Origin: Bacteroidota bacterium
GTDB lineage: Bacteria > Bacteroidota > Bacteroidia > Flavobacteriales > Flavobacteriaceae
Assembly: GCA_023387965.1 (NCBI GenBank)
Contig: JAEWHE010000041.1
Coordinates: 62,001-126,000, forward strand
Direction of reading: 5' to 3'
Length of the DNA stretch: 64,000 nt
The translations under genes were made by a program, and so were the position numbers. Below the pieces are notes generated by a model. The model made no database searches and was not told where the DNA came from. It saw nothing but the letters and a program-made list of their open reading frames with translations. Below are positions 26,972 through 35,741 of the stretch, one piece after another. Numbering within the stretch: position 1 is the stretch's first letter; each line of letters begins with the position of its first letter.

Positions 26972-28114
26972 TCAGCGGAAAATACGATTGAATAAAGCGT
27001 CAAGAAACGGCTTTTTCGGGCATTGACAAATCACGTAAAAATCTTCGCCGAAGCTGGTTTCTTCGTCTAAAAATTTGAAGATTTTTTCAGGTTTCGCTTT
27101 TTGAAACATGCTTGAAAAAATTGTGTTTCCGAGATGGTTTTTTTGATGTAGAATATCGAGCAACAGCAGATCGTAGAACCAGAATTTATTTTTTCTATAA
27201 AATGTTCTAAAGTCATTTTTTTGAAGTAAAAAATGAATTAATTCTTTTGATTTTTTTGCCGAATTTCGAAAAGTGTAACCGGTACTTGCTTTTGTCCAAC
27301 CTCCAGCAGAACCGATGTTTACAACGTTTTTGGTATTTTTTTTCCAAAAAGGATAACACGTCATCGGGATGTTGCCGCGTTCTTTAGAAATAATTTCGTA
27401 ACCAAGAATATTTTTAGATTGTAAATAATTTACAATTTCGGCTTCGTATTCTTTTTCTGACAATAAATCGGGCGAAAAAAGCGTGTATTCCAGCAAAGCT
27501 TCATGTGGCGAAACCGGCAAAACATACATGAATCGGGTGTTGTCTTTTTGTGCCACGGAGAAATCCATAAACGTTGCTACTTCGGGATTAAAAACGGGTT
27601 TGTCGGTTTTTATTTTCCAACCAATAAAATGCTGCTGGAGTAAAGGATATTTTTTTTGAGACATTATTTCCTCAGGTTTCAAAATGCTGTTGAATAATTT
27701 TTTACAACTGAAATTTTCTTCCTGAGTTTGAACTTCTACATGAGTATTTTTATCTTGAAAATCAAGCGCTTGTGATTTTAAAAAAGTAATATTTTTTTGC
27801 TTACGCAAAAGTTCGATCGTATCATTATAAAAGACCAAACTTTCGATTTGCTTGTATTCATACGGTTTCATCGGAAATATTCGCGAAAAATTTTCGTTAG
27901 CAAAAAGCGCTTTGTCCCATTTTTTTGAAACAATCGAGTCGAAATCGCCGTTTGGTTTTTCCCAAAAGCACCAAGTTTTATCGTTTATTTTTTTTTCGTC
28001 TGGGTCAATAATGAGAATGGTTTTGTCCGAAAATTTATTGGAAACCGCCATTTCTCGAAGCGTCATGAGTGCGGCAAGTCCGTTTCCGGCAAAGATGTAG
28101 TCGAAATTTCTCAT
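26972..28114 (-). CDS. crtY: Lycopene beta-cyclase
   Basis: 380 residues. The N-terminal dinucleotide-binding motif is FAGNGLAALMTL, followed by the lycopene cyclase pattern DPDEKKINDKTWCFWE. Further conserved parts are FMDFSVAQ, PVSPHEALLEYTLFS, GNIPMTCYPFW and NIGSAGGWTKASTGYTF. It converts lycopene to beta-carotene, upstream of zeaxanthin-type yellow pigments or flexirubin-independent carotenoids of flavobacteria. The crtB, crtI and crtZ genes are not in the window, so the gene stands apart from a carotenoid cluster. Confidence 0.93.
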   Translation of the reverse strand: MRNFDYIFAGNGLAALMTLREMAVSNKFSDKTILIIDPDEKKINDKTWCFWEKPNGDFDSIVSKKWDKALFANENFSRIFPMKPYEYKQIESLVFYNDTIELLRKQKNITFLKSQALDFQDKNTHVEVQTQEENFSCKKLFNSILKPEEIMSQKKYPLLQQHFIGWKIKTDKPVFNPEVATFMDFSVAQKDNTRFMYVLPVSPHEALLEYTLFSPDLLSEKEYEAEIVNYLQSKNILGYEIISKERGNIPMTCYPFWKKNTKNVVNIGSAGGWTKASTGYTFRNSAKKSKELIHFLLQKNDFRTFYRKNKFWFYDLLLLDILHQKNHLGNTIFSSMFQKAKPEKIFKFLDEETSFGEDFYVICQCPKKPFLDALFNRIFR

Positions 28115-28152
28115 TGCTCAAATATACCAAAATCCCGTTATTTTTCCACGTT

Positions 28153-28605
28153 TTAGAGTTGGGTTTTTGTGAGAATTGTCAATAAATCTGGAGCATTAAC
28201 GAACGATTCCGTTTGACCGATAATTTCATTATTTTTTAAAATTGTTATCGTGGGATAGGTTTGATTCGAAAGATTTTCAGCCAATTCATGGATTCCGGTA
28301 TTTTTTCCTTTTGGTTTGTATTTGAAGGTTTTTTGCTGGAAAATAATGGGTCGTTTTTCTTCTGCATTAAAATTGATGAAATAAAAATGTTGGTTCAATT
28401 CATCGATTATTTTTTGATTTTTAAAAGTTGAATTTTCCATCATTTTGCAAATTTTACACCAATTGGTATTGATAAAAATTACCAACGGTTTTGGTTTTTC
28501 AGCCGAAAGTTTATCTGCTTCTTCGAAAGTGTAAGTTTTGAGCTGCGCAAAATTTTGGCTTGCCAGGAAAAAGAAAAAAACCAAATATTTTAAATTTTTT
28601 GCCAT
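28153..28605 (-). CDS. Secreted thioredoxin-family protein
   Basis: 150 residues with a signal peptide (ends SQNFAQ). The thioredoxin fold has the active site Trp49-Cys50-Lys-Ile-Cys53 (NTNWCKICKMM), with the partner segment QTYPTITILKNNEIIGQ. It resembles DUF255/thioredoxin-7-type periplasmic proteins. It probably acts in periplasmic disulfide or metal chemistry. The next gene upstream is a TonB receptor with a Cys pair in its plug, and the two may be related, but that is inference. Confidence 0.88.
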   Translation of the reverse strand: MAKNLKYLVFFFFLASQNFAQLKTYTFEEADKLSAEKPKPLVIFINTNWCKICKMMENSTFKNQKIIDELNQHFYFINFNAEEKRPIIFQQKTFKYKPKGKNTGIHELAENLSNQTYPTITILKNNEIIGQTESFVNAPDLLTILTKTQL

Positions 28606-28622
28606 GATTTTTTGGAATTTAT

Positions 28623-28747
28623 TCTGCCACAGATTAAGATTTTTATTTGGAATCTGGAATTTCTGTATTGTGAATTTATTTTGCCACAGATTCGCTGATT
28701 GCTGATTTTCTTTGTTTGGAATTTGGAATTTCTGTATTGTGAATTTT
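28623..28747. repeat. Tandem degenerate CCACAGATT-type repeat
   Basis: Two copies of a 55-70-base unit: TGCCACAGATT near the start and TGGAATTTCTGTATTGTGAA at the end (28656-28675 and 28726-28745). The second copy runs up to the stop codon of the TonB receptor gene. The CCACAGATT core recurs at 39912 and 50907. Confidence 0.7.
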
Positions 28748-30999
28748 TAATCTAATGTGAACCTAACTCCAGCAAAACTCCTGATTCCTTGATTTGGACC
28801 ATAAACATAACTTGGGTCAAAAGTTAGAGCGTAAGGATTATTTGGCGTGGCGATTACATTTCCGCCGTTATCAAAATCCACCTCATTGTCAAACGGATCG
28901 TGTGCTCGTGCAATGATGAAAGGATTTCCGCGATTTGGCGTCCAATTCAGCAAGTTTTTGATCCCCAAATAAATTTCAATATTTTTGAGTTTGTTATACG
29001 TAAATTGAATGTTTTGAACGCTCCATGTTGGCGAATATTCGCGTCGCGGGTCGAGTTCGCCCAACAATGGTAAACGCATGGGTCCGATTATATTTCCGGT
29101 GTAATCGATATCCAAGAAAAATTTCGGAATTCTATAGGAAATCGCCCATGTTCCTGAGAATTTTTCTGTTAGAATTTGACGTGTTTTTTCGCCATTTTCA
29201 TTTTTGGAAACATCCATAAAAGTAGCGCCTAAAATTACTTTCAATCCATTTTGAAAAACCATGTCAACGTTGGCGCTAATTCCCGTTGTTACTGCCGAAC
29301 CGTCAAGATTTTTATAGATAATTTGATTGGGATTCGTATCGTAATCCGGAATGATCGAATTGGTAAAATAAGTGTACCAAGCAGAAGTTTCGATACCAAA
29401 ATAATTTCCGTTTTCGGTGTAAATTTTCTTTAAATAATTGATGTTTCCATTGTAAGATTTTTCAGGTTTTAATTCTTCTTCAATAATCACATCTCGAGAT
29501 CCGGTCAAGGCTGCGTGATCTTCGGTAAACAAATTAACAACACGGAAACCCGTTCCCGCATTAAATCGTAAAATATCATTGTCAGTTATTTTCAGTTTGT
29601 AGGCCAATCTTGGCGTGAAAATCGTTCCATGGTTAGAATTATGGTCTAATCTTGAGCCAAGCAATAGGCTGTTTTTTTCGTTAAACGAAATTTCGTCTTG
29701 CACAAAAATCCCGGGAAGCCAAGTTCTATCAGCGGTTTCAGTTGCCGGAGTATTATCGTTATAAAAATTATAGCGTAAAGCGCCACCTGCAAGCAAATCG
29801 TGATTGCCAATTTTTTTATCCCAAACCAATTGCCCAAAACCGATTTCTTGTTGTGCCAAATACGGAACATTTCCGTAAACGGAGTTCTGGTCGTGATTAG
29901 TGTAAGAAAAAGAAAACAAAAAATGTTCTTCAAGTGGCAATTCGTAAGCGCCTAAAAGTTCGTATCGCGACGTGTAAATACTTTCGCCATAAACTTCGTC
30001 GCCACCACGAAAACTCTTGTTCCATTGCAGTTCGCCACCCCATCGGTCTTCGTAAAAATACCTTCCCGCAAGAGAAAAAAGTTTGTCACTTTTTCTGCCG
30101 AAATTCCATTTTTGAAAAACCGAAATTCTGTGTTGAAGCGTCACATCGGTAAAATTATCATGGTTGTTATCAGTAGGATCACTGTAATGAAAATAATTTA
30201 CACCTAATAAAACTGAGGATTTTTCACCGAAATTTTTTCTAAAACCCAAATCAACATTGGCTTCTCCCCAAGAATTACTAAAAACATCAGCCGAAAATTT
30301 TGGTGCTTTCGAAGCATTTTTGGTAATAATATTAATCAATCCGCCAACCGCTTCGCTACCATACAATGACGATGCCGGACCTTTCACAATTTCCACTCTT
30401 TCAATCAAAGAATTGGGAATTCCTGACAAGCCATAAACTGTTGAAAGTCCGCTAACAATAGGCATTCCGTCAATCATTACTAAAGTGTATGGACCTTCCA
30501 AACCGTTGATGTGAATGTCGCCCGTGTTACAAATATTGCAGTTTAATTGTGGGCGAACGCCGTTAACGTTTTGTAAGGCTTCGAAAATATTTGCGGTAGG
30601 ATTTTTCTTGAAAAAACTAGGTTTATAAACTTCTACGGGAACCGGACTTTCGAGTCTGCTAACGGGTTTTAGCGTTCCAGAAACAACAATTTCATCCAGC
30701 GAATTAGCATCGCTTTCGAGTTCGATTTTAATTTCAGCATTTTGTGGCGTGATTGATTTTCTAAAAATTTTTGCACCCACGTAATTGACTTGAAGAATAT
30801 AATTTCCGGCAGGAATATTTTCGAAAATAAATTTTCCTTCACCATTAGATGAAGCAGAAAGATTCAAACTTTTTATGGCAACATCTGCTCCAGAAACCGG
30901 AATTCCATCCAGAAAGATTATACCAGAAACCGAATTTTTTTCTTGGGAAAACCCAAAAAGAAAACTAAAAAGTAATATTAACGAAAATAATTTTTTCAT
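28747..30999 (-). CDS. TonB-dependent outer-membrane receptor, probably for metal
   Basis: 750 residues. Signal peptide (ends FGFSQ), carboxypeptidase-regulatory-like domain (about 22-105), plug (about 115-230) and a 22-strand beta-barrel (to 750). The plug carries a Cys-x2-Cys in NCNICNTGDIHINGLEG and the family motif RVEIVKGPASSLYGSEAVGGLINIITKN. It takes up a substrate with TonB energy. The divergent DtxR-type regulator, ZIP and Feo genes point to a metal or metal-chelate substrate. Its -7 box overlaps a TTTAG-N6-CTAAA operator-like dyad, so metal repression is likely. Confidence 0.92.
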   Translation of the reverse strand: MKKLFSLILLFSFLFGFSQEKNSVSGIIFLDGIPVSGADVAIKSLNLSASSNGEGKFIFENIPAGNYILQVNYVGAKIFRKSITPQNAEIKIELESDANSLDEIVVSGTLKPVSRLESPVPVEVYKPSFFKKNPTANIFEALQNVNGVRPQLNCNICNTGDIHINGLEGPYTLVMIDGMPIVSGLSTVYGLSGIPNSLIERVEIVKGPASSLYGSEAVGGLINIITKNASKAPKFSADVFSNSWGEANVDLGFRKNFGEKSSVLLGVNYFHYSDPTDNNHDNFTDVTLQHRISVFQKWNFGRKSDKLFSLAGRYFYEDRWGGELQWNKSFRGGDEVYGESIYTSRYELLGAYELPLEEHFLFSFSYTNHDQNSVYGNVPYLAQQEIGFGQLVWDKKIGNHDLLAGGALRYNFYNDNTPATETADRTWLPGIFVQDEISFNEKNSLLLGSRLDHNSNHGTIFTPRLAYKLKITDNDILRFNAGTGFRVVNLFTEDHAALTGSRDVIIEEELKPEKSYNGNINYLKKIYTENGNYFGIETSAWYTYFTNSIIPDYDTNPNQIIYKNLDGSAVTTGISANVDMVFQNGLKVILGATFMDVSKNENGEKTRQILTEKFSGTWAISYRIPKFFLDIDYTGNIIGPMRLPLLGELDPRREYSPTWSVQNIQFTYNKLKNIEIYLGIKNLLNWTPNRGNPFIIARAHDPFDNEVDFDNGGNVIATPNNPYALTFDPSYVYGPNQGIRSFAGVRFTLD

Positions 31000-31013
31000 T
31001 ATTTGAAATTAAA

Positions 31014-31030
31014 ATTTAGACAAAACTAAA
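31014..31030. promoter_or_regulatory. Candidate DtxR-type operator overlapping the receptor promoter
   Basis: TTTAG (31015-31019), six bases, CTAAA (31026-31030): an inverted repeat. It overlaps CAAAACTA (31021-31028), which on the minus strand is TAGTTTTG, the -7 box of the receptor gene. The half-site ATTTAGA recurs at 31069-31075 and twice at the feo promoter. Confidence 0.55.
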
Positions 31031-31056
31031 AATAATTTTTCTATTAAAAAAACATA

Positions 31057-31075
31057 TATCTTTGTATCTCTAAAT
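31057..31075 (+). promoter_or_regulatory. Promoter and ATTTAGA half-site of the DtxR-type regulator gene
   Basis: TATCTTTG (31057-31064) matches TAnnTTTG; TCTAAAT (31069-31075), an inverted ATTTAGA, lies at the expected transcription start. The ATG is 10 bases further on. This suggests autoregulation. Confidence 0.5.
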
Positions 31076-31084
31076 TTTTGCTGA

Positions 31085-31738
31085 ATGACTTATTCTGAAG
31101 AAAATTATTTAAAGGCAATTTATCATTTGTCATTGTTCCAAAAGCAAGGTGTAAATACCAATGCCATTGCCAAAATGATTAGTGCGAAAGCGTCATCGGT
31201 TTCGGATATGGTTAAAAAATTAGCCGAAAAAGATTTGGTAATTTATCAAAAGTATCAAGGTGTTACCTTAACTCCCGAAGGTTTGCATGCCGCAAAAATG
31301 ATTGTGCGAAAACACCGCTTATGGGAAGTTTTTTTGGTGGAAAAACTGGATTTTACCTGGGATGAAGTGCATGATGTAGCTGAAGAATTAGAACACATTC
31401 AATCGCAAAAATTAATTGACAAGTTAGATGCTTTTTTAGATTTTCCAACGGAAGATCCTCATGGAGATCCTATTCCAAACGCTAAAGGAGAAGTGAAAAA
31501 CACAGAGAAAAAATTGCTTTCTGATTTAAAAATTAGTCAAAATTGTATTTGCGTAGGCGTGAAAGATTCATCTTCAGAATTTTTAAAATATTTGAGCAAA
31601 CAAGAAATTTCGCTGGGGTCAAAATTGGTAGTCGTGCAAAAAGAAAGCTTTGACAATTCATTAATTATTGAAGTGAATGACCAGCAATTGAGTATTTCCC
31701 ACAAAATTGCCAGTAATCTTTACGTAAAAAGCGTGTAA
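31085..31738 (+). CDS. DtxR/MntR-family metal-dependent transcriptional regulator
   Basis: 217 residues. An N-terminal winged helix (about 1-65: TYSEENYLKAIYHLS, ISAKASSVSDMVKKLAEKDLV, YQGVTLTPEG) is followed by the metal-binding/dimerisation region with HRLWEVFLVEKL, VAEELEHIQS and DFPTEDPHGDPIP. A C-terminal FeoA-like SH3 domain completes it (about 145-217). Such regulators bind Fe2+ or Mn2+ and then repress uptake genes. It is divergent from the TonB receptor and only 2 bases upstream of the ZIP transporter gene. Confidence 0.95.
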   Translation: MTYSEENYLKAIYHLSLFQKQGVNTNAIAKMISAKASSVSDMVKKLAEKDLVIYQKYQGVTLTPEGLHAAKMIVRKHRLWEVFLVEKLDFTWDEVHDVAEELEHIQSQKLIDKLDAFLDFPTEDPHGDPIPNAKGEVKNTEKKLLSDLKISQNCICVGVKDSSSEFLKYLSKQEISLGSKLVVVQKESFDNSLIIEVNDQQLSISHKIASNLYVKSV

Positions 31739-31740
31739 TT

Positions 31741-32559
31741 ATGTTTGAAAATTTAATTGAATATTTACAATCGATCGATCCGGTTTTAGCGGCACTTTAT
31801 GCCACGCTTTTCACTTGGTTTTTAACCGCTTTGGGAGCTTCGGTTGTGTTTTTTTTCCGAACAATGAATCGCGTGGTTCTCGACGGAATGCTTGGTTTTA
31901 CAGGTGGTGTAATGGTTGCCGCAAGTTATTGGAGTTTGTTAGCTCCAGCAATTGAAATGAGTGATGGCGAAGGTTTTACTAAAGTAATTCCGGCGGCTGT
32001 TGGGTTTATTTTGGGAGCGATTTTTTTGTTTAGCTTAGACAAAATGTTGCCGCATTTACACATTAATTTCAAAGAAACCGAAGGTGTAAAATCGCCGTGG
32101 CAACGAACAACTTTGCTGGTTTTAGCGATTACTTTACATAATATTCCGGAAGGTTTGGCGGTTGGAGTTCTGTTTGGTGGTGTTGCAGCCGGAATTCCCG
32201 AAGCTTCCATAGCGGGAGCGGTTACTTTAGCCATAGGAATCGGAATTCAAAATTTTCCCGAAGGAATCGCAGTTTCCATGCCGTTGAGAAGAATGGGAAT
32301 GAGTCGTAAAAAAAGTTTTTTATACGGCCAATCGTCTGCTTTGGTGGAACCAATTGCTGGAGTTGTGGGGGCTTTAGCGGTTTCTTTTTTCACGCCAATT
32401 TTGCCTTACGCTTTGGCATTTGCCGCTGGAGCCATGATTTTTGTGGTGGTGGAAGAAGTGATTCCGGAAACCCAACAAGACAAAAACACTGACATTGCAA
32501 CCCTTGGATTTATTGGCGGTTTTGTAGTCATGATGACTTTAGACGTGGCTTTGGGTTAA
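31741..32559 (+). CDS. ZIP family divalent metal transporter
   Basis: 272 residues with about eight membrane helices. The signature helices carry HNIPEGLAVG and QNFPEGIAVS, which form the binuclear metal site, as in ZupT-type bacterial ZIPs. It imports Zn2+, Fe2+ or Mn2+ across the inner membrane. It is translated together with the DtxR-type regulator (2-base gap). The end overlaps by 4 bases, tail to tail, the FeoB-associated peptide gene on the other strand. Confidence 0.95.
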   Translation: MFENLIEYLQSIDPVLAALYATLFTWFLTALGASVVFFFRTMNRVVLDGMLGFTGGVMVAASYWSLLAPAIEMSDGEGFTKVIPAAVGFILGAIFLFSLDKMLPHLHINFKETEGVKSPWQRTTLLVLAITLHNIPEGLAVGVLFGGVAAGIPEASIAGAVTLAIGIGIQNFPEGIAVSMPLRRMGMSRKKSFLYGQSSALVEPIAGVVGALAVSFFTPILPYALAFAAGAMIFVVVEEVIPETQQDKNTDIATLGFIGGFVVMMTLDVALG

Positions 32560-32684
32560 TGACAGCCACAATCATCATTGCCGCAGTTTCCTGATTTTTT
32601 TTTCTTTTTCCAAAAGAATTTTATCACCAGAAATACAGCGGCTAATCCTACTAAAATATATGCGATGATTGATTGGAAATCCAT
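32556..32684 (-). CDS. FeoB-associated Cys-rich membrane microprotein
   Basis: A 42-residue frame from the ATG at 32684. It begins MDFQSIIAYIL, has one membrane helix (to about residue 24) and a poly-Lys stretch, and ends SGNCGNDDCGCH. This matches the FeoB-associated Cys-rich membrane protein pattern. It lies 36 bases downstream of feoB on the same strand. The Cys/His tail could bind or relay ferrous iron emerging from FeoB, which is inference. It is antisense to, and overlaps, the last 4 bases of the ZIP gene. Confidence 0.88.
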   Translation of the reverse strand: MDFQSIIAYILVGLAAVFLVIKFFWKKKKKSGNCGNDDCGCH

Positions 32685-32720
32685 ATTTTGTTCGCTTTTC
32701 AATTTTTGGCGAAAGCCAAA

Positions 32721-34832
32721 TTATTTTAAAAATTGATACGCTGCAAATGACGCCAAATAGGCAAAAGCGCTCATGAAAACCAACTGAATTATTGGCCATT
32801 TCCAAGAATTGGTTTCCCTTTTTACAATCGCCAAAGTGCTGATGCATTGCATGGCAAAAGCGTAAAACAGCAACAAAGAAATTCCCGTTGGCAAATTAAA
32901 AACAGGTTTTCCGGTTTTAGGATCAATTTCTGCCGCCATCCGGTTTTTAATCGTGTCCACTTCTTCACCTTGACTTTGAATACTATAAATTGTAGCTAAA
33001 GTTCCTACAAAAACTTCTCTTGCCGCAAATGATGTGGTGATGGCAATTCCAATTTTCCAATCGTAACCTAACGGACGAATCACGGGTTCGATGGTTTTTC
33101 CGATAATTCCAATGTAAGAATTTTCTAACTGATATTCGGCTACTTTGTCCGGGATTAACGACGGATTCATTGGGTTTTCGCTGGCAGAAATTTCAGCTTC
33201 TACGATTTCTTGTGCATTCGCAAATTTTTCTCCGGGACCGTGAGAACCTAAAAACCAAAGGATGATGGAAAGTGCCAAAATAATTTTTCCGGCACCATAA
33301 ACGAAGGCTTTTGTTTTTTCTAAAACGTTGATTCCTACATTTTTAAAAAGTGGCATTCTGTAATCCGGCATTTCGATTACGAAGTAAGATTTTGATTTTA
33401 TTTTTAATAATTTATTCAAAATGTAAGCCGAAAAAATGGCCATTCCAAAACCTAAAAGGTATAAAATCATAAGCGTCAAACCCTGAAGATTTACAAATCC
33501 TAAGACAGTTTTTTCCGGAATAATCAAGGCAATTAAAATGGCGTAAACCGGAAGTCTTGCGGAACATGTAGTGAATGGTGTTACTAAAATGGTAATTAAC
33601 CGTTCTTTCCAATTTTCGATGTTTCGGGTTGCCATAATTGCTGGAATCGAACATGCTGTTCCGGAAATTAGAGGTACAACACTTTTTCCGCTTAGTCCAA
33701 AACGACGCATGATTTTGTCCATTAAAAAAACTACGCGACTCATATAACCGCTTTCTTCTAACAATGAAATAAAAAGGAACAAAAAGGCAATTTGCGGTAT
33801 GAAAATCACAACTCCGCCGATTCCCGGGATGATTCCGTCTGAGATTAAATCGGTTAGTTTTCCTTCAGGCAAATTTTCTTTTGCGAAAGCGCTTAAATTG
33901 GCAAAACTCTCGTCAATGAAGTCCATCGGGATTGATGACCATGAAAAAACCGACTGGAAGATTAAAAATAAAATGGCGAAGAACACCACATAACCCCAAA
34001 CTTTGTGCATCAGGATTTTGTCGAGCGAAGCTCTCAATCCAGTGGCTTTTGTGGCATCTACAAAATAGCCTTTTTTCAGCGTATTGTTGATGAATTGATA
34101 GCGTTTTACGGTTTCTTTTTGTTGTAATTTTTTGAGTTCCGATTGTGATTTTGCAAATGATTGCTCCCTAATTTCGTTTCGTTCCAGAGTTCCAAAATTC
34201 ACATCTTGCGTGATTACGAGCCAAAGTTTGTACAGCGATTCATTAGGAAATGCTTTCGCAAGGTTATCAAAATATTCGCGGTCAATTTCCGAAGCATTTA
34301 CGCAAGGTTCCGTTGGCAGATTTTCGTATTGTGCAATTTGCGATTTGAGTTCGTCGATACCGGTATTTTTGCGGGAACTCACCAAAACAATTTTGGTTTT
34401 AAGCTCAGCTTCTAACTTTTCAATGTCGAGAGAAATCCCTCTTTTTTGCATTCTATCGGTCATGTTGACCACTAAAATGGTAGGAATTTCCAAGTCTTTT
34501 ATTTGCGTAAACAGCAATAAATTTCGCTTAAAATTTTCAACTTCGGTGACCACCACTACCACATCTGGAAACAAATGATCGTTTTTGTTGAGCAATAATT
34601 CGATGACCACATTTTCGTCCATTGAACTGGCGTTAAGGCTGTAAGTTCCAGGAAGGTCTAAAATATTGGCTTTTTTACCATTTGGTAAGCGGCAAGAACC
34701 AGTTTTTTTCTCAACTGTAATTCCGGGATAATTTCCGACTTGCTGGTTTAATCCGGTAAGAAGGTTAAAAACTGAGGTTTTTCCGGTGTTCGGATTTCCA
34801 ATTAAAGCGACATTGATATTGGGTAAACTCAT
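32721..34832 (-). CDS. feoB: Ferrous iron transporter FeoB
   Basis: 703 residues. The N-terminal G domain has G1 GNPNTGKTS, G3 DLPGTY and G4 NMTD. A helical GDI-like segment precedes a membrane domain of about ten helices with the gate motifs (LEESGYMSR, GKSVVPLISGTACSIPAIMATR, TTCSARLPVYAI). It imports Fe2+. feoA starts upstream and ends 9 bases before the feoB ATG; the Cys-rich microprotein gene follows downstream. Together they form feoA-feoB-microprotein. Confidence 0.97.
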   Translation of the reverse strand: MSLPNINVALIGNPNTGKTSVFNLLTGLNQQVGNYPGITVEKKTGSCRLPNGKKANILDLPGTYSLNASSMDENVVIELLLNKNDHLFPDVVVVVTEVENFKRNLLLFTQIKDLEIPTILVVNMTDRMQKRGISLDIEKLEAELKTKIVLVSSRKNTGIDELKSQIAQYENLPTEPCVNASEIDREYFDNLAKAFPNESLYKLWLVITQDVNFGTLERNEIREQSFAKSQSELKKLQQKETVKRYQFINNTLKKGYFVDATKATGLRASLDKILMHKVWGYVVFFAILFLIFQSVFSWSSIPMDFIDESFANLSAFAKENLPEGKLTDLISDGIIPGIGGVVIFIPQIAFLFLFISLLEESGYMSRVVFLMDKIMRRFGLSGKSVVPLISGTACSIPAIMATRNIENWKERLITILVTPFTTCSARLPVYAILIALIIPEKTVLGFVNLQGLTLMILYLLGFGMAIFSAYILNKLLKIKSKSYFVIEMPDYRMPLFKNVGINVLEKTKAFVYGAGKIILALSIILWFLGSHGPGEKFANAQEIVEAEISASENPMNPSLIPDKVAEYQLENSYIGIIGKTIEPVIRPLGYDWKIGIAITTSFAAREVFVGTLATIYSIQSQGEEVDTIKNRMAAEIDPKTGKPVFNLPTGISLLLFYAFAMQCISTLAIVKRETNSWKWPIIQLVFMSAFAYLASFAAYQFLK

Positions 34833-34841
34833 GAATATTTT

Positions 34842-35066
34842 TTAAAGAATTTCAACGGTAATTTCGCTTGCAGTATCTTTTCTGATGGCCACAAAACTAT
34901 CGTTTACATTAAAATACAACGGATCACCAAAAGGAGCTGATTGCAGAAATTCGATATCAATTCCGGGTAAACAACCCATTTCAATGAGTTTCAGCGGAAT
35001 CGTTTCGATATTAATTTCCAACACTTTTGCTTTTTGTCCTTTTTTAAGAAGATCTAACGTTGTCAA
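34842..35066 (-). CDS. feoA: Ferrous iron transport accessory protein FeoA
   Basis: 74 residues, an SH3-like cytoplasmic protein with the usual pattern LLKKGQKAKVLEIN, IEMGCLPGIDIEFLQSAPFGDPLYFNV and FVAIRKDTASEITVE. It stimulates FeoB. The start is TTG at 35066: reading upstream in frame reaches a stop before any ATG. It heads the feo operon, directly behind the promoter with two ATTTAGA sites. Confidence 0.94.
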   Translation of the reverse strand: MTTLDLLKKGQKAKVLEINIETIPLKLIEMGCLPGIDIEFLQSAPFGDPLYFNVNDSFVAIRKDTASEITVEIL

Positions 35067-35072
35067 AACTTT

Positions 35073-35101
35073 ATTTAGATTGAATTTAGATTACAAAAGT
35101 A
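35073..35101 (-). promoter_or_regulatory. feoAB promoter with two ATTTAGA sites
   Basis: On the minus strand TACTTTTG (35094-35101) is the -7 box. ATTTAGA occurs at 35073-35079 and 35084-35090, exactly 11 bases apart and straddling the expected start site. The same heptamer is at the receptor and regulator promoters of this cluster. Confidence 0.6.
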
Positions 35102-35194
35102 CTGTAAAAAAATGAGAAAATTATGTAACCGGTATTTGAAGCTTCGGTATTAATTTTGAATTAAAGCTTTTAGTAACCATAAAAATTGAAAGCC

Positions 35195-35644
35195 ATGAAA
35201 AAATATGTTTTATTATTTGCGGTAGCGATGGCGATGACCTCATGCCGTGATACCGCTGCTGAAAATGCGGCTTTGGAACAAAAAATGGAATTAGATTCTA
35301 TTAAAGCTGTAATGAAAGCTCAGGAAGAAGAAGCTGCGAGACAACGAACCATAGATTCGATGGACGCTATTGCACAACAACGTGAAGCACAAGCTGCAAG
35401 AGTTGCGGCTGCAAATGCTAACGCCAATAATGCGGCACCTGTAACAGATGAACAAAAAAGAAAAGGCTGGAGTAATACTGCAAAAGGAGCTGTGATTGGA
35501 GCTGGAGCTGGAGCAATTACCGGAGCTGCAGTTTCAAAGAAAAAAGGACAAGGAGCCATCATTGGAGGATTGGCTGGTGCGGCTGTTGGTGCTGGAACCG
35601 GAGCGATTATTGATGATGGAAAAAAGAAAAAAAATAAAGAATAA
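35195..35644 (+). CDS. Glycine-zipper lipoprotein
   Basis: 149 residues from the ATG at 35195; an in-frame TTG 9 bases upstream is less likely. Lipoprotein signal ending AMTSC. Residues about 20-75 are an Ala/Glu/Gln-rich helical stretch. Residues about 95-140 are a glycine zipper (GAVIGAGAGAITGAA, GAIIGGLAGAAVGAGTGAII), followed by a Lys-rich tail. YMGG-type glycine zippers pack as membrane helices in outer-membrane lipoproteins. No specific function is known. Confidence 0.85.
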   Translation: MKKYVLLFAVAMAMTSCRDTAAENAALEQKMELDSIKAVMKAQEEEAARQRTIDSMDAIAQQREAQAARVAAANANANNAAPVTDEQKRKGWSNTAKGAVIGAGAGAITGAAVSKKKGQGAIIGGLAGAAVGAGTGAIIDDGKKKKNKE

Positions 35645-35682
35645 ACCTTTCTCAATACAACTATAAACCAACTAATTTAGAG

Positions 35683-35717
35683 ACAGGCGATGCAATTTGT
35701 GTCGCCTGTTTTTTTGT
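35683..35717 (+). terminator. Terminator of the glycine-zipper lipoprotein gene
   Basis: ACAGGCGA pairs with TCGCCTGT, followed by a T run, 39 bases after the stop codon. Confidence 0.85.
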
Positions 35718-35741
35718 TTTATTTTTGAAAAAAACCTCCGG

